Positions 32,020 through 40,907 of a stretch of DNA of 64,000 nt are shown here, in pieces. Location: positions 2,852,001 through 2,916,000 of the forward strand of contig NZ_CP073714.1 of assembly GCF_023101145.1 (NCBI RefSeq), read 5' to 3'. Position 1 is the first letter of the stretch. Each line of letters begins with the position of its first letter. This stretch comes from Paenibacillus pabuli. Lineage in GTDB: Bacteria > Bacillota > Bacilli > Paenibacillales > Paenibacillaceae. The notes under the pieces are model-generated. The model did no database searches and had not been told where the DNA came from. It saw nothing but the letters and a program-made list of their open reading frames with translations. The position numbers and the translations under genes were made by a program.

Positions 32020-32796
32020 GTGGAGAGTAAAGAGACGTTTAATTGTATTGCTAGTGAATATGAAAAATATAGACCCACCTATCCAGATGAAATGTTTGAC
32101 GATATTTTTAATTATTCAAAAGCAGAAAAAGAGGATAAAATCCTTGAAATCGGTTGCGGAACTGGACAAGCAACAAGTGGATTAGTTGATAGAGAATATA
32201 AAAATATCACATGTATTGAATTGGGGGATAAATTAGCACAGCTCACTGCAGAAAAATTCAAATCCGATACATCTCTTAAAGTGATCAATACATCGTTCGA
32301 AGAGTGGGACGGTGAAGGTAGTCCTTTTAAATTAGCAGTTTCGGGTACTGCATTTCATTTTATTGATCCTCAGTTTGGTTATCGCAGGGTGTGGGAGTTA
32401 CTTGAGGATTCAGGTGCAATTGGTTTCTTCTGGACCATTCATGTGCCAATGTACGATGAGATCCATAATGAAATACGATCTCACTATAAAGAGTTTGCAC
32501 CACATTTGGACGATTCAAAATTACAAACACCTGAAGAAACCATAAATGAAAGAAAAGCGATCACTGAGGGAACAGGTAATTTTACAAGAATAGAAGTTAA
32601 AGAATATAGCCAAATCCTTTCATATACAAGCAGCGATTATATTTCTTTGCTTAATACCAATTCAAAGCATAGACAACTGTCTGAACCGGCCAGAAACAAT
32701 TTGTTAAATAGAATCAAAAATTCTATTGATAGATCAGGTGGATATATTTATAAAGACCATAGAGTTGCATTGTTTTTAGGAAAGAAGTTGAAGTAA
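32020..32796 (+). CDS. Class I SAM-dependent methyltransferase
   Basis: 258 residues. FNCIASEYEKYRPTYPDEMFDDIF opens it; motif I is ILEIGCGTGQATSGL near residues 44-58; CIELGDKLAQL is the acidic strand and GTAFHFIDPQFGYRRVWELL lies in motif II-III. A trans-aconitate/UbiE-like small-molecule methyltransferase. GTG 32020 follows AAGGGGG. Five bases separate it from the next frame. Confidence 0.9.
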   Translation: MESKETFNCIASEYEKYRPTYPDEMFDDIFNYSKAEKEDKILEIGCGTGQATSGLVDREYKNITCIELGDKLAQLTAEKFKSDTSLKVINTSFEEWDGEGSPFKLAVSGTAFHFIDPQFGYRRVWELLEDSGAIGFFWTIHVPMYDEIHNEIRSHYKEFAPHLDDSKLQTPEETINERKAITEGTGNFTRIEVKEYSQILSYTSSDYISLLNTNSKHRQLSEPARNNLLNRIKNSIDRSGGYIYKDHRVALFLGKKLK

Positions 32797-32801
32797 CTGA
32801 A

Positions 32802-33359
32802 TTGTTCATTTCGAAATATGACAACGATATGAACACTATAAAAAAATTTAAACCTTATAAAGGACTGGTTTGGATGTTCTATGTTAACTCAAGAGCTATC
32901 ATTGAAAGAATTAATAATGAAGCTATGGAAGTCGTTATACAAAAAAGAACAAAGACAGATTCTTCTTTTCAGTTTGAACTTCCTGGAGGTAGAATTGAAC
33001 CGTTTGAATCGTTGGTCCAAGCTCTGGTAAGAGAGGTTAAAGAAGAAACGGGTTTAAATGTTTACGAAATAGAAGGCACTGAAACAAGAATTGATACAAC
33101 TGGAATTAATCCTGAATTTGAAGTGGAGTGTCTTCAACCATTCGCTGCTTATCAAACCATTAAGGGACCAATTGATTCTGTTGGATATTATTTTAGATGT
33201 AAGGCAAGTGGAGATTTGTTAGAAGCGGGTGACGAAACAATAGATATTCAATGGATTGATATTAAGAAACTAAATAATTTATTCATGGAGAATCCATTAG
33301 CTTTTTCCGATGTTGATCGTGCTGGAATTAAGTATTACCTGAATCATCAAGGATTTTGA
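32802..33359 (+). CDS. Nudix hydrolase
   Basis: 185 residues from TTG 32802; ATG 32829 is an equally likely start. Full Nudix box GGRIEPFESLVQALVREVKEETG (Gx5Ex7REVxEExG) near residues 69-91, so hydrolysis of a nucleoside diphosphate linked to X is expected, metal-dependent. RTDxT...LPGG surroundings resemble ADP-ribose or dNTP pyrophosphatases. Overlaps the RBS region of the next GNAT. Confidence 0.87.
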   Translation: MFISKYDNDMNTIKKFKPYKGLVWMFYVNSRAIIERINNEAMEVVIQKRTKTDSSFQFELPGGRIEPFESLVQALVREVKEETGLNVYEIEGTETRIDTTGINPEFEVECLQPFAAYQTIKGPIDSVGYYFRCKASGDLLEAGDETIDIQWIDIKKLNNLFMENPLAFSDVDRAGIKYYLNHQGF

Positions 33360-33373
33360 GAGGAGCTGGATTG

Positions 33374-33796
33374 ATGGACTTTATATATGGAGAATACCTC
33401 ATCAGTGATAACAAAGAAATGCTGGACATCCATGCGGTAAAGGCTTTCTTATCTAGAAGCTATTGGGCCAATAAGAGATCCGATGATAAAATTGAAAGGT
33501 CTATCCATTCGTCTATATGTTTTGGGATTTATAAAAAAGAAGTTCAAGTTGGTTTTGCAAGGGTTGTCACAGATGATGCGACAATGTATTGGCTCTGTGA
33601 TGTTTTTATTCATGAGGAATATAGGGGCCAAGGACTTGGTAAGAAACTAATTGAATTAATAACACAATCGGACCGTTTTAAAGATTTAATGGGGTTACTC
33701 GGAACATTAGATGCACATGAATTATATGAACAATATCAATTTAATAGAAATAGTGAACGCTTCATGATAAGACTTCCTGATTATTTGAGGGCGTGA
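33374..33796 (+). CDS. GNAT family N-acetyltransferase
   Basis: 140 residues: SRSYWANKRSDDKIERSIHSSICFGIYKKEVQVGFARVVTDDATMYWLCDVFIHEEYRGQGLGKKLIELI. CoA loop RGQGLG. The short form with ELYEQYQFNRN resembles YjdJ/YvbK-like acetyltransferases. ATG 33374 has GAGGAG nine bases upstream; the earlier TTG overlaps the Nudix stop. Its end overlaps the next small gene. Confidence 0.88.
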   Translation: MDFIYGEYLISDNKEMLDIHAVKAFLSRSYWANKRSDDKIERSIHSSICFGIYKKEVQVGFARVVTDDATMYWLCDVFIHEEYRGQGLGKKLIELITQSDRFKDLMGLLGTLDAHELYEQYQFNRNSERFMIRLPDYLRA

Positions 33797-34026
33797 TGAC
33801 ATTGAAGAGAGCTGTTTATTTTCTTTTTTTGATCATCGGGATAATTTTTATAGCCCTTGGAGTAATACCAGCTATTTTTGACTATCCCTACAGTGATGAA
33901 CCAAACTCCGGGCCGGCAAGCTTATGGGAACTGATTCTAATCATGAGTAACGAACAATGGATATTGTTTCTGGTTGTTGGTCTGATACTAATTCTGTTTA
34001 ACGTGTTACAACTACGAAAGAAGTAA
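33793..34026 (+). CDS. Small two-span membrane protein
   Basis: 77 residues with membrane spans at about 5-27 and 54-72 and an exposed Pro/Asp-rich loop (FDYPYSDEPNSGPASLWEL). No family recognised; resembles small bacillar DUF membrane proteins. The GTG/ATG start overlaps the upstream GNAT stop, suggesting coupled translation. Confidence 0.65.
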   Translation: MMTLKRAVYFLFLIIGIIFIALGVIPAIFDYPYSDEPNSGPASLWELILIMSNEQWILFLVVGLILILFNVLQLRKK

Positions 34027-34041
34027 AGGGGGATTTTATCA

Positions 34042-34464
34042 ATGTACAAACTGAAAACAAAAGAAACAGACAACAGTGTCATTGAATTTATTGAAAGTGT
34101 TGATAGTCCCAAAAAACGTGAAGACGCGTATCAACTATTGGATATTTTCACTGAAACAACAGGGTGCACAGCAAAGATGTGGGGACCGAGTATTATTGGA
34201 TTCGGCGCTTATCATTATAAATATGAATCTGGTCACGAAGGTGATGCACCTCTGGTGGGCTTTTCTCCCCGAAAAGCAAAAATCAGTTTGTATTTTGCGA
34301 CAGGTGACACTGAGCGAGAGAATCTGTTAAAAGACTTTGGAAAACATACGACAGGAAAAGCATGTGTATACATCAATAAAGTTGCAGATATCAATCTAGA
34401 TGTATTACAAGCTTTAATTAACCAATCCATCAGGTTTTTAAAAGAAACCTATCCGAGTCATTAA
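34042..34464 (+). CDS. DUF1801 (YdhG-like) protein
   Basis: 140 residues: VIEFIESVDSPKKREDAYQLLDIFTETTGCTAKMWGPSIIGFGAYHYKYESGHEGDAPLVGFSPRKAKISLYF. This is the DUF1801 signature; the family includes iron-chaperone-like and unassigned proteins of small size. Function unknown. RBS AAGGGGG before ATG 34042. Confidence 0.85.
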   Translation: MYKLKTKETDNSVIEFIESVDSPKKREDAYQLLDIFTETTGCTAKMWGPSIIGFGAYHYKYESGHEGDAPLVGFSPRKAKISLYFATGDTERENLLKDFGKHTTGKACVYINKVADINLDVLQALINQSIRFLKETYPSH

Positions 34465-34495
34465 TGCCTGTTTACTTGATATTATTGGAGGTCAC

Positions 34496-34930
34496 GTGTT
34501 GAAAGAAGAGAACATTCATATACGATGGGCGAACGCAACGGATGCAGAAGAGCTTCTAAAGCTCAATGATGCTTTTAATGGAGTAGGTACATCCATAGAA
34601 GAAGTAATAGATAGCCTTGCTTTATCTAATGAGTTGATTGCTCTAGCTGTGATTGACGATCAGGCAGTTGGATTCGCTTGTGCTCAATATTTTAAGTCTT
34701 TTTGTTATCGTGATCTCCAGGGAGAAATCACAGAAATGTATATTGCCGAAATTGCCCGGAGAAGAGGATTGGCTACGTTGTTAATTGCTTTTATAGAGGA
34801 GGAACTCAAAGCACGAGGTGTTACCAGTGTAAAGATCCTGACAGGCCATAGAAATGAAATGGCTATAAAGACATACGAAAAATCAAACTATGCCAGAAAG
34901 GAAGAAGTATTGTTACAAAAGAAACTATGA
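34496..34930 (+). CDS. GNAT family N-acetyltransferase
   Basis: 144 residues: HIRWANATDAEELLKLNDAFNG, GEITEMYIAEIARRRGLATLLIAFIEEELKARGVTSVKILTGHRNEMAIKTYEKSNY. CoA loop RRRGLA. Close to aminoglycoside 6'-N-acetyltransferase-like or Eis-unrelated bacillar GNATs by length. GTG 34496 or TTG 34499, both after TTGGAGG. Confidence 0.88.
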   Translation: MLKEENIHIRWANATDAEELLKLNDAFNGVGTSIEEVIDSLALSNELIALAVIDDQAVGFACAQYFKSFCYRDLQGEITEMYIAEIARRRGLATLLIAFIEEELKARGVTSVKILTGHRNEMAIKTYEKSNYARKEEVLLQKKL

Positions 34931-35019
34931 GCCACAAAGATATTGGATGATTAATGGGAAATTATATGTGGATTAGATATGGGGCTATGAAATCTAAATC
35001 TAGAGAAGGAGAACTTTGA

Positions 35020-35421
35020 ATGAAATTTATCGTTTCTGCAAGTGTGATTGTCCTTAATGAGAACAATGAAATCTTGTTGATGAAGGGACGGAGAGGCTGG
35101 GAAATGCCTCAAGGCTGTGTGGAAGAAGGCGAAACTATCTCACAAGCAGCCATTCGAGAGGTGAAGGAAGAGACTGGCATTGATATTGAACTTATTAAGT
35201 TTTGTGGCCTGTATCAGAATACTACGCGGGGAGTATGTAACAATATATTCACTGGAAAACCAATTGGAGGAACGCTAACTACAAGTATTGAAAGTGATGA
35301 GGTTGGTTTCTTTTCATTAGAACAAGCCAATGAAATGATAACCTGGGGGAATTTTAAGGAGAGAATTCACAAAGCATTGGATGAGAGCACTCATCCCATT
35401 TTAGTTGAGTTCTCTGAATAA
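35020..35421 (+). CDS. Nudix hydrolase
   Basis: 133 residues. VLNENNEILLMKGRRGWEMPQGCVEEGETISQAAIREVKEETGIDI carries the full Nudix box, near residues 36-58. MutT/YtkD-like length; likely a nucleotide-sanitising or mRNA-decapping-like pyrophosphatase. GAAGGAG RBS before ATG 35020. Three bases separate its stop from a second, truncated Nudix gene. Confidence 0.88.
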   Translation: MKFIVSASVIVLNENNEILLMKGRRGWEMPQGCVEEGETISQAAIREVKEETGIDIELIKFCGLYQNTTRGVCNNIFTGKPIGGTLTTSIESDEVGFFSLEQANEMITWGNFKERIHKALDESTHPILVEFSE

Positions 35422-35424
35422 CAT

Positions 35425-35652
35425 ATGGGTGAAGGTATCTTGAAAAACAACATCGTTGTTGTGGTTAAGGGAGTCATTGAAAATAAAGGTAGGGTACTGA
35501 TATTAAAACGTTCAGCTGCAGATGAGGTTGCCGCTGGAAGCTGGGAAACCGTTGGTGGAAAGATCGATTTTGGAGAAGAACTAGAAGAAGCTTTGGCTCG
35601 TGAAGTGAAAGAAGAAGCTGGAATTGAAGTGAGTGTTGAGAAGTTACAGTAA
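35425..35652 (+). pseudogene. Truncated Nudix hydrolase
   Basis: 75 residues: VVVVKGVIENKGRVLILKRSAADEVAAGSWETVGGKIDFGEELEEALAREVKEEAGIEVSVEKLQ, then a stop. The Nudix box is complete but the second half of the fold (about 55-60 residues of the usual 130-150) is missing, so it is probably inactive. A similar layout immediately upstream shows what a full gene should be. Confidence 0.75.
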
Positions 35653-35703
35653 GTCATTAATCTACTCCAATGAAATAATTAGGCAAACGAAAGGGGGATT
35701 TGA

Positions 35704-35990
35704 ATGTACCCAATCACTATAGAACCAATTGATAAAACGAATTGGGAAGAAGCGATCGCAATATCGTTACTTGAGACGCAAGTAGATCTTGTACCGACAG
35801 TCATCGAATCTTTAGCATATGCCCGATACTGGAAAATATTCAGGATAAGCATCCACATTGCCAAATCATCTCACTAACCGTAAAAAAAAGTAATGCACGT
35901 GCAAGAACGTTATATGAGAAGATAGGGTTTATTGATCAGGAATTGGAAAATCAGCATGGAGAATTGGTATATAAAATGAAATTGGAATAA
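35704..35990 (+). pseudogene. GNAT acetyltransferase with central deletion and frame change
   Basis: It starts normally with a strong RBS (AAAGGGGG) and MYPITIEPIDKTNWEEAIAISLLETQVDLVPTVIESLAYA, a typical GNAT N-terminus. After residue 40 about 80 residues including the CoA loop are missing, and a shifted frame gives the usual C-terminus: SNARARTLYEKIGFIDQELE, then GELVYKMKLE. One deletion plus frame shift explains it. Confidence 0.85.
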
Positions 35991-36059
35991 GCAGAAATCA
36001 GCAGAAATCAGTCATTTTGAAGGTACAATGATCCATTTTAATAAAAAAGGAGGGATAGA

Positions 36060-36614
36060 ATGGTGTACAACGATCTCAATAAAACGATGACCACAGAGAG
36101 GTTAATGTTAAGATTATTTACGAAAGCAGATGCTGAAACCGTTACCAGACTATGTAATGACTACAACATTTTTAAAAGCACACTTACATTACCTTACCCA
36201 TATACATTAGATTGTGCATTGTCTTGGATAGAGCACCATAACGAAAATTTTGATGTGGATAAATTATATGAATTTGCTATTTGTGATAGGAAAACAGGTG
36301 ATTTGTATGGTGCAATCGCCTTATCTAATCAACAACGTTACGATAACGGTGAGTTATCTTATTGGGTTGGTCAGTCGTATTGGGGAAAGGGGTATGCAAC
36401 AGAAGCTGCTAAAGCCATGTTAGACTTCGCTTTTGATGTGAAAAAGTATCATAAGGTATACGCTCGGCACTTTGCTTCTAACCCGGCATCCGGACAAGTT
36501 ATACAGAAGATTGGCATGAACAAAGAAGGGATACTGAGGGATCATGTCAAGAAAGAAGACCGATATGAGGATCTGATTTACTACGGAGTAGTGAGAAATA
36601 AAATGAAAGAATAA
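36060..36614 (+). CDS. RimJ/RimL-type GNAT acetyltransferase
   Basis: 184 residues: MTTERLMLRLFTKADAETVTRLCNDYNIFKSTLTLPYPYT, ELSYWVGQSYWGKGYATEAAKAMLDFAFDVKKYHKVYARHFASNPASGQVIQKIGMNKEG. CoA loop WGKGYA. B. subtilis YoaA/YjcK-like ribosomal-protein acetyltransferase type. GGAGGG RBS before ATG 36060. Confidence 0.9.
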   Translation: MVYNDLNKTMTTERLMLRLFTKADAETVTRLCNDYNIFKSTLTLPYPYTLDCALSWIEHHNENFDVDKLYEFAICDRKTGDLYGAIALSNQQRYDNGELSYWVGQSYWGKGYATEAAKAMLDFAFDVKKYHKVYARHFASNPASGQVIQKIGMNKEGILRDHVKKEDRYEDLIYYGVVRNKMKE

Positions 36615-36769
36615 AGTTCAAACCAACGCGGAGGAATACATATTGAACATTAAATCGAGGTGGAAAAGTTTAACTTTTTTGATTGATTTTTAGAAAGTGT
36701 TTGACTGCTTCTGTTTTTTTAATAAAACCATATGCAAATTCTATTGTTATTTTTATTGGAGGTAAAGAT

Positions 36770-37576
36770 ATGAATATACTAATTCCATCCTTAGATTTAA
36801 TTAAAGAAATTGAACTCTCGGAAATCGATTATATGACAGATCGGATGCTTGCTATACAAGGACGGGACAACAATCCGGAAGGCATTGAGATTCAGCAATT
36901 TGGAAATGCCATCTGTTTCTACAGTAAGACCATGCCTTGGCCTGCTTTTAATACGGTGAAGGGCTTAACAAATAATGATCTGGAACACATGGATGCTATC
37001 ATCGATTTTTATAGACAGCGAGATCGAAAGGTTCAGTTCGAAGTCATTCCATCTGTGGTGGATCAGAACTTCTTGAAACGATTAACTGACTCAGGTCTGT
37101 ATACATCGGGATTTCATTCATCCCTAATCATCAAACCTGAAGAAAAAAACAATCACTCAGATCATATCCGAGTTCAAGAACTTGAAGAGGATCAATTCGA
37201 GCTGTACGCTACCATCCATTGCAGGGGGACCGGTTTGTCGGATGATGGTATCCCTTATGTCGCCCAGAATAATAAGGTTCTTTATTATCGTTCAGGTTGG
37301 AAGTTTTACATCGCATATGTCAATGACATCCCAGCAGCGGTAAGTGTTCTGTTTATTAAAAATCAAAAGGCATCCTTAACCTTTGCAGCAACATTACCTG
37401 AGTTTAGAAATCAGGGTGTACATCAGCAGCTTCTGAATAGAAGAATAACGGAAGCCTTGAATAAGGAATGTAACCTGGTGGTAGGGCAATGTTCATTTTT
37501 ATCTCAAAGCCATCGAAATATGGAGCATGTTGGGATGAAGTTGGGATATATCCGAACAGCGTGGTCTGAAAGATAA
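36770..37576 (+). CDS. GNAT family N-acetyltransferase, two-domain form
   Basis: 268 residues; about twice the minimal GNAT size. The N-terminal half (MLAIQGRDNNPEGIEIQQFGNAICFYSKTMPWPAFNTVKGL) is a degenerate GNAT-like or specificity domain; the C-terminal half has SLTFAATLPEFRNQGVHQQLLNRRITEALNKECNLVVGQCSFLSQSHRNMEHVGMKLGYIRTAW, with CoA loop RNQGVH. ATG 36770 has TTGGAGG ahead; earlier codons in this frame are not credible. Confidence 0.85.
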   Translation: MNILIPSLDLIKEIELSEIDYMTDRMLAIQGRDNNPEGIEIQQFGNAICFYSKTMPWPAFNTVKGLTNNDLEHMDAIIDFYRQRDRKVQFEVIPSVVDQNFLKRLTDSGLYTSGFHSSLIIKPEEKNNHSDHIRVQELEEDQFELYATIHCRGTGLSDDGIPYVAQNNKVLYYRSGWKFYIAYVNDIPAAVSVLFIKNQKASLTFAATLPEFRNQGVHQQLLNRRITEALNKECNLVVGQCSFLSQSHRNMEHVGMKLGYIRTAWSER

Positions 37577-37603
37577 GAACCAGATTGGAATAGGAGGCAG
37601 CAC

Positions 37604-37882
37604 ATGAACAATACAAATAAAATACTGGGTGCAGTTCTGATGGTTAGCAGTATTTTTATTTCAACCTTAGATCGAATTTCGGTGAGAATATCCACAGCCA
37701 TAGTGGAAGCGGGTTATGCTTCAGGTGGGAAAGCACGCGAGATAATCCCAGCGAGTGATAATGGTTTCTCGGGTTTTCTCGTATATTTCTTATTTTTCAT
37801 CGGATTTATACTATTGATTGCTGGATTCCCAGGGAGTTCCAAAAAGGATAAAACAAATAGGTACCCACAAAATCGATCGTAG
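37604..37882 (+). CDS. Small two-span membrane protein
   Basis: 92 residues. Spans at about 7-22 (weak) and 55-78, with a polar loop between and a basic tail. Nothing recognisable. RBS ATAGGAGG before ATG 37604. Last gene of the AT-rich stretch before the core-like deacetylase. Confidence 0.6.
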   Translation: MNNTNKILGAVLMVSSIFISTLDRISVRISTAIVEAGYASGGKAREIIPASDNGFSGFLVYFLFFIGFILLIAGFPGSSKKDKTNRYPQNRS

Positions 37883-38078
37883 GGGAACTTTTTTGCTTGA
37901 ATATTCCTGCAATCCATAAGGAATTTCTGGTGAGGAATGACCTTGCTACCTTTCTATCCGTCATGGGAACTGGCAGATAGGAGCTGATCATTTATTTCGA
38001 CCCGCAATAAGGGCATCCTTGAGGTATCCAGGGGGTATGAATTGCTTGAATGAATAGAATAATTTGGATTAAATTCAA

Positions 38079-38108
38079 TTTACTTTAAGTGAACATATCG
38101 TTTATACT
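38079..38108 (+). promoter_or_regulatory. Candidate promoter of the deacetylase gene
   Basis: TTTACT at 38079-38084 and TATACT at 38103-38108 with 18-base spacing. The transcript would have a 200-base leader with the cre-like element inside it. Confidence 0.4.
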
Positions 38109-38167
38109 GGATTCACCTGGAAGAAAATGCTTTCACTCTACCTAAAAGGAAAATAGCACTCATGTTC

Positions 38168-38182
38168 ATGAAAGCGCTTTTT
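38168..38182. promoter_or_regulatory. cre-like site in the deacetylase leader
   Basis: ATGAAAGCGCTTTTT fits the CcpA catabolite-responsive consensus (TGAAAGCGCTTTCA) in its left half and centre; the right end is altered. Placement downstream of the promoter would give roadblock-type repression in the presence of glucose, sensible for a xylan-degrading enzyme. Confidence 0.5.
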
Positions 38183-38309
38183 TTAAAGGGCTGGATAATA
38201 GAAAGAGAGGAGGCCAAATTCAAATTCCTAGTGTAGTTGAGAGAGTTGAAGCGGCTGGGAGTGCCGCGGACAACGATACTGGCATGATATTGAAGAGGAG
38301 GTATTTATA

Positions 38310-39374
38310 ATGTTCAAAGCAAAACTTGTAAAGGCAGTAATGTCTGTTGCGCTCTTAAGTACGTTGTTCACTATCCCGATCCTGCCTTCCGCCAACGCGG
38401 CCGATGCCAGTTGTCCAAACGGTTATGTAGGTTTGACTTTCGATGATGGTCCAAGCAGCAACACAACAAACGTGCTCAATGCATTGAAGCAGGCGGGCTT
38501 GCGTGCAACGATGTTCAATGTGGGACAAAACGCGCAAAACAATCAATCTCTGGTTAGTGCGCAGGTGGCCGCGGGCATGTGGATTGGTAACCATTCCTAC
38601 ACGCATCCTAATATGACAACATTGAGCAGCTCCCAGATGTCTTCGGAAATCACTCGGACACAGCAGACGATCCAGTCTATTATCGGAACTTCACCGAAGC
38701 TGTTCAGACCGCCTTACGGCGCAACCAACGCAACCTTGAAATCCGTTATCAGTCAGAACGGTCTTACCGAAGTGCTGTGGAACGTGGATTCCCAGGACTG
38801 GAATGGCGCCACCACCGCCCAGATCGTAGCCGCAGTGAACAGGATGCAAAGTGGTGACGTTATTCTGATGCATGATCAATACCAGACGACACTGCAAGCG
38901 ATTCCGCAGATTGCGCAAAATCTGAAGAGCCGCGGCCTTTGCTCCGGCATGATCTCTTCGAGTACGGGACGGGCGGTTGCCCCTGATGGAGGCACGACTA
39001 ATCCTCCAAGCACCGGAACAAAAGTGGAAGCCGAGAATATGACCAAAGGCGGCCAGTATACCGGCAATATCAGCTCGCCATTTAACGGAGTTGTTCTGTA
39101 CGCTAATAACGATTTGGTCAAATACACGCAGTATTTTGCAAGCGGCACCCACAATTTTTCACTCCGCGGGGCATCAAGTAATTCCAACATGGCCAGAGTC
39201 GACTTGAAGATCGGCGGCCAGACGAAGGGAACCTTTTACTTCGGCGGAAGCAGTCCTGCGGTCTACACCCTTAACAATATCAGTCATGGGACCGGAAACC
39301 AGGAGATTCAGCTTATTGTGACAGCGGATGACGGGACATGGGATGTTTACCTCGATTATTTGGAGATAAATTAA
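38310..39374 (+). CDS. Secreted polysaccharide deacetylase (CE4) with CBM36-like module
   Basis: 354 residues. Signal peptide with cleavage after ANA30. NodB/CE4 domain about 36-215: LTFDDGP (Asp45, Asp46), IGNHSYTHP (His95, His99), RPPYGA, and VILMHD near 197 complete the metal and catalytic set, so acetylxylan or chitin/peptidoglycan deacetylation is expected. A Gly/Thr/Pro linker precedes a C-terminal module (KVEAENMTKGGQYTGNIS to DDGTWDVYLDYLEIN) closely like the Ca-dependent xylan-binding CBM36 of Paenibacillus polymyxa, favouring acetylxylan esterase. RBS GAGGAGG. GC clearly higher than in its neighbours. Confidence 0.92.
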   Translation: MFKAKLVKAVMSVALLSTLFTIPILPSANAADASCPNGYVGLTFDDGPSSNTTNVLNALKQAGLRATMFNVGQNAQNNQSLVSAQVAAGMWIGNHSYTHPNMTTLSSSQMSSEITRTQQTIQSIIGTSPKLFRPPYGATNATLKSVISQNGLTEVLWNVDSQDWNGATTAQIVAAVNRMQSGDVILMHDQYQTTLQAIPQIAQNLKSRGLCSGMISSSTGRAVAPDGGTTNPPSTGTKVEAENMTKGGQYTGNISSPFNGVVLYANNDLVKYTQYFASGTHNFSLRGASSNSNMARVDLKIGGQTKGTFYFGGSSPAVYTLNNISHGTGNQEIQLIVTADDGTWDVYLDYLEIN

Positions 39375-39442
39375 AAACCTGATGTGGTTATTTGAATGTT
39401 AATGAATGGTTTGAATGAAATTATGCCAATGCTTTAGAAAAA

Positions 39443-39475
39443 AATCCCGTCGAGGCTTATCTTGGCGGGATTTTT
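39443..39475 (+). terminator. Terminator after the deacetylase gene
   Basis: AATCCCG and CGGGATT pair through TCGAGG...CTTGG, followed by TTTTT. Separates the core-like gene from the next accessory stretch. Confidence 0.85.
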
Positions 39476-39600
39476 ATGCAGGAATAGGGAGAAGGAAATC
39501 GAAAAAGTTATCCATAATGATGTTTTATTTGAAACCCTAGATATTTACTATAAAGGCCAAGCTAGAATGGATACAGATTATCGATCAAGGAGGTGTATAA

Positions 39601-40398
39601 TTGTCAGAACATGAGGAACTTTTAGATGGAGGCAATGTGAACAAGGTTACTAAAGTTGGAAATACAGTTCGCCGTGATGCTAAACCGAATCCGTATGTAT
39701 ATGAATTGCTTGTGCACCTTGAAAAGGTGGGTTATGCGCATTCCCCGAAATACTTGGGACGCGATGAGCAGGGGAGAGAGATCCTTTCTTACCTGGATGG
39801 TGTGGTTTCGGGAAATGACTATCCTGAGATTGCAAGTTATATGTGGTCTGATGAGTCATTAGACAAAGTAGCGAAGCTTTTAAGAAGCTATCATGATGCG
39901 ACAGAGGATTTTGTTACAACAATGGTTTCTTTGAATAAATGCCCAAAGATATATTCAAAGGAAGAAGTAATCTGTCATAACGATTTTGCATTGTATAACG
40001 TTGTATTTAAAGATCGGCTTCCTGTCGGAATCATCGATTTTGACATGGCAGGACCTGGCCCGCGTCTATGGGATATCGTATATACGTTGTATACAGCCGT
40101 CCCGCTTGCAGGCTTTTCACCGGGTAAAGATGAAAGAGAAGTCGTTCCCTATAATAAACAGGATCATGCATCTGAGCGGAAAAGACGTATAGCATTATTT
40201 TTTAATTCTTATGGTATGGATGTGCCGACAGATCTGAAGGAGTGGGTGATTTCTCGAATTCATTTCATGTGTTCTACACTATCTGAGCGGGCGGCGTCTG
40301 GAGAAATAGCTTTTATCAAAATGATTGAAGAGGGTCATTTGGCTCATTATGAGAAGGAAGTAAGGTTCCTTGAGAAGCATTTCGATGACTGGAGTTAA
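39601..40398 (+). CDS. APH-type phosphotransferase
   Basis: 265 residues. VTKVGNTVRRDAKPNPYVYELLVHLEKVGYAHSPKYLG is the N-lobe; the catalytic loop is VICHNDFALYNVVF near residue 123 (HND in place of HGD) and the metal motif VGIIDFDMAGPGPRLWDIVY. Kinases of this subgroup phosphorylate aminoglycosides, thiamine or unknown hydroxyl compounds. TTG 39601 is the start, with AAGGAGGTG eight bases upstream. Confidence 0.88.
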   Translation: MSEHEELLDGGNVNKVTKVGNTVRRDAKPNPYVYELLVHLEKVGYAHSPKYLGRDEQGREILSYLDGVVSGNDYPEIASYMWSDESLDKVAKLLRSYHDATEDFVTTMVSLNKCPKIYSKEEVICHNDFALYNVVFKDRLPVGIIDFDMAGPGPRLWDIVYTLYTAVPLAGFSPGKDEREVVPYNKQDHASERKRRIALFFNSYGMDVPTDLKEWVISRIHFMCSTLSERAASGEIAFIKMIEEGHLAHYEKEVRFLEKHFDDWS

Positions 40399-40430
40399 TT
40401 GAAATAAAAAACGAAACGAGTGATATTATT

Positions 40431-40889
40431 TTGATCAGATTAATACCTACTACAAGAGAGAACTGGAAAGATGCATTAAACTTACAAGTTCAAGCCAATC
40501 AAAATCATTATGTTCCATCAGTAGCCGTGTCCCTAGCGAAAGTACACATTCGTCCAGATGGGGATGAGTACAAGTATCTGCCATTTTGCATATATAATAC
40601 GGAGGATATGTTAGTGGGTTTTGTCATGATCACAGTCGATGAAACAACAGCTTGGTCCTATTGGTTAAATGGTTTTATGATCGATGTAAGTTATCAAGGC
40701 AAGGGATATGGAAGAGCAACGATAGATTCGGTAATTGGATATATAAAAGAGAACTATGTCCATAGCAAGTGTTTGAATTTAACGGTATGTGCAGAGAATG
40801 ACGTTGCCAGAAAGCTTTATGAGAAAATGGGGTTTGCTGAGACCGGAGACGTATATGATGACGAAATTGTATATCGATTCGTTTTTTAA
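40431..40889 (+). CDS. GNAT acetyltransferase, diamine N-acetyltransferase-like
   Basis: 152 residues. RLIPTTRENWKDALNLQVQANQNHYVPSVAVSLAKVHI and FVMITVDETTAWSYWLNGFMIDVSYQGKGYGRATIDSVI resemble spermine/spermidine acetyltransferase BltD and PaiA-type enzymes. CoA loop QGKGYG. TTG start without a clear RBS; it is 32 bases after the kinase stop and may be co-translated. Related in layout to the GNAT at 44.2 kb. Confidence 0.85.
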   Translation: MIRLIPTTRENWKDALNLQVQANQNHYVPSVAVSLAKVHIRPDGDEYKYLPFCIYNTEDMLVGFVMITVDETTAWSYWLNGFMIDVSYQGKGYGRATIDSVIGYIKENYVHSKCLNLTVCAENDVARKLYEKMGFAETGDVYDDEIVYRFVF

Positions 40890-40907
40890 TTTAACGAGAG
40901 AGGTGCA

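Larger units (their letters stand above)
37883..38309. other. 427-base intergenic region before deacetylase
   Basis: No credible gene. It contains the promoter and cre-like site described separately and a G-rich GAGAGAGGAGG at 38203-38213 that is not followed by a reading frame. It marks the passage from AT-rich accessory DNA back to core-like sequence. Confidence 0.5.
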
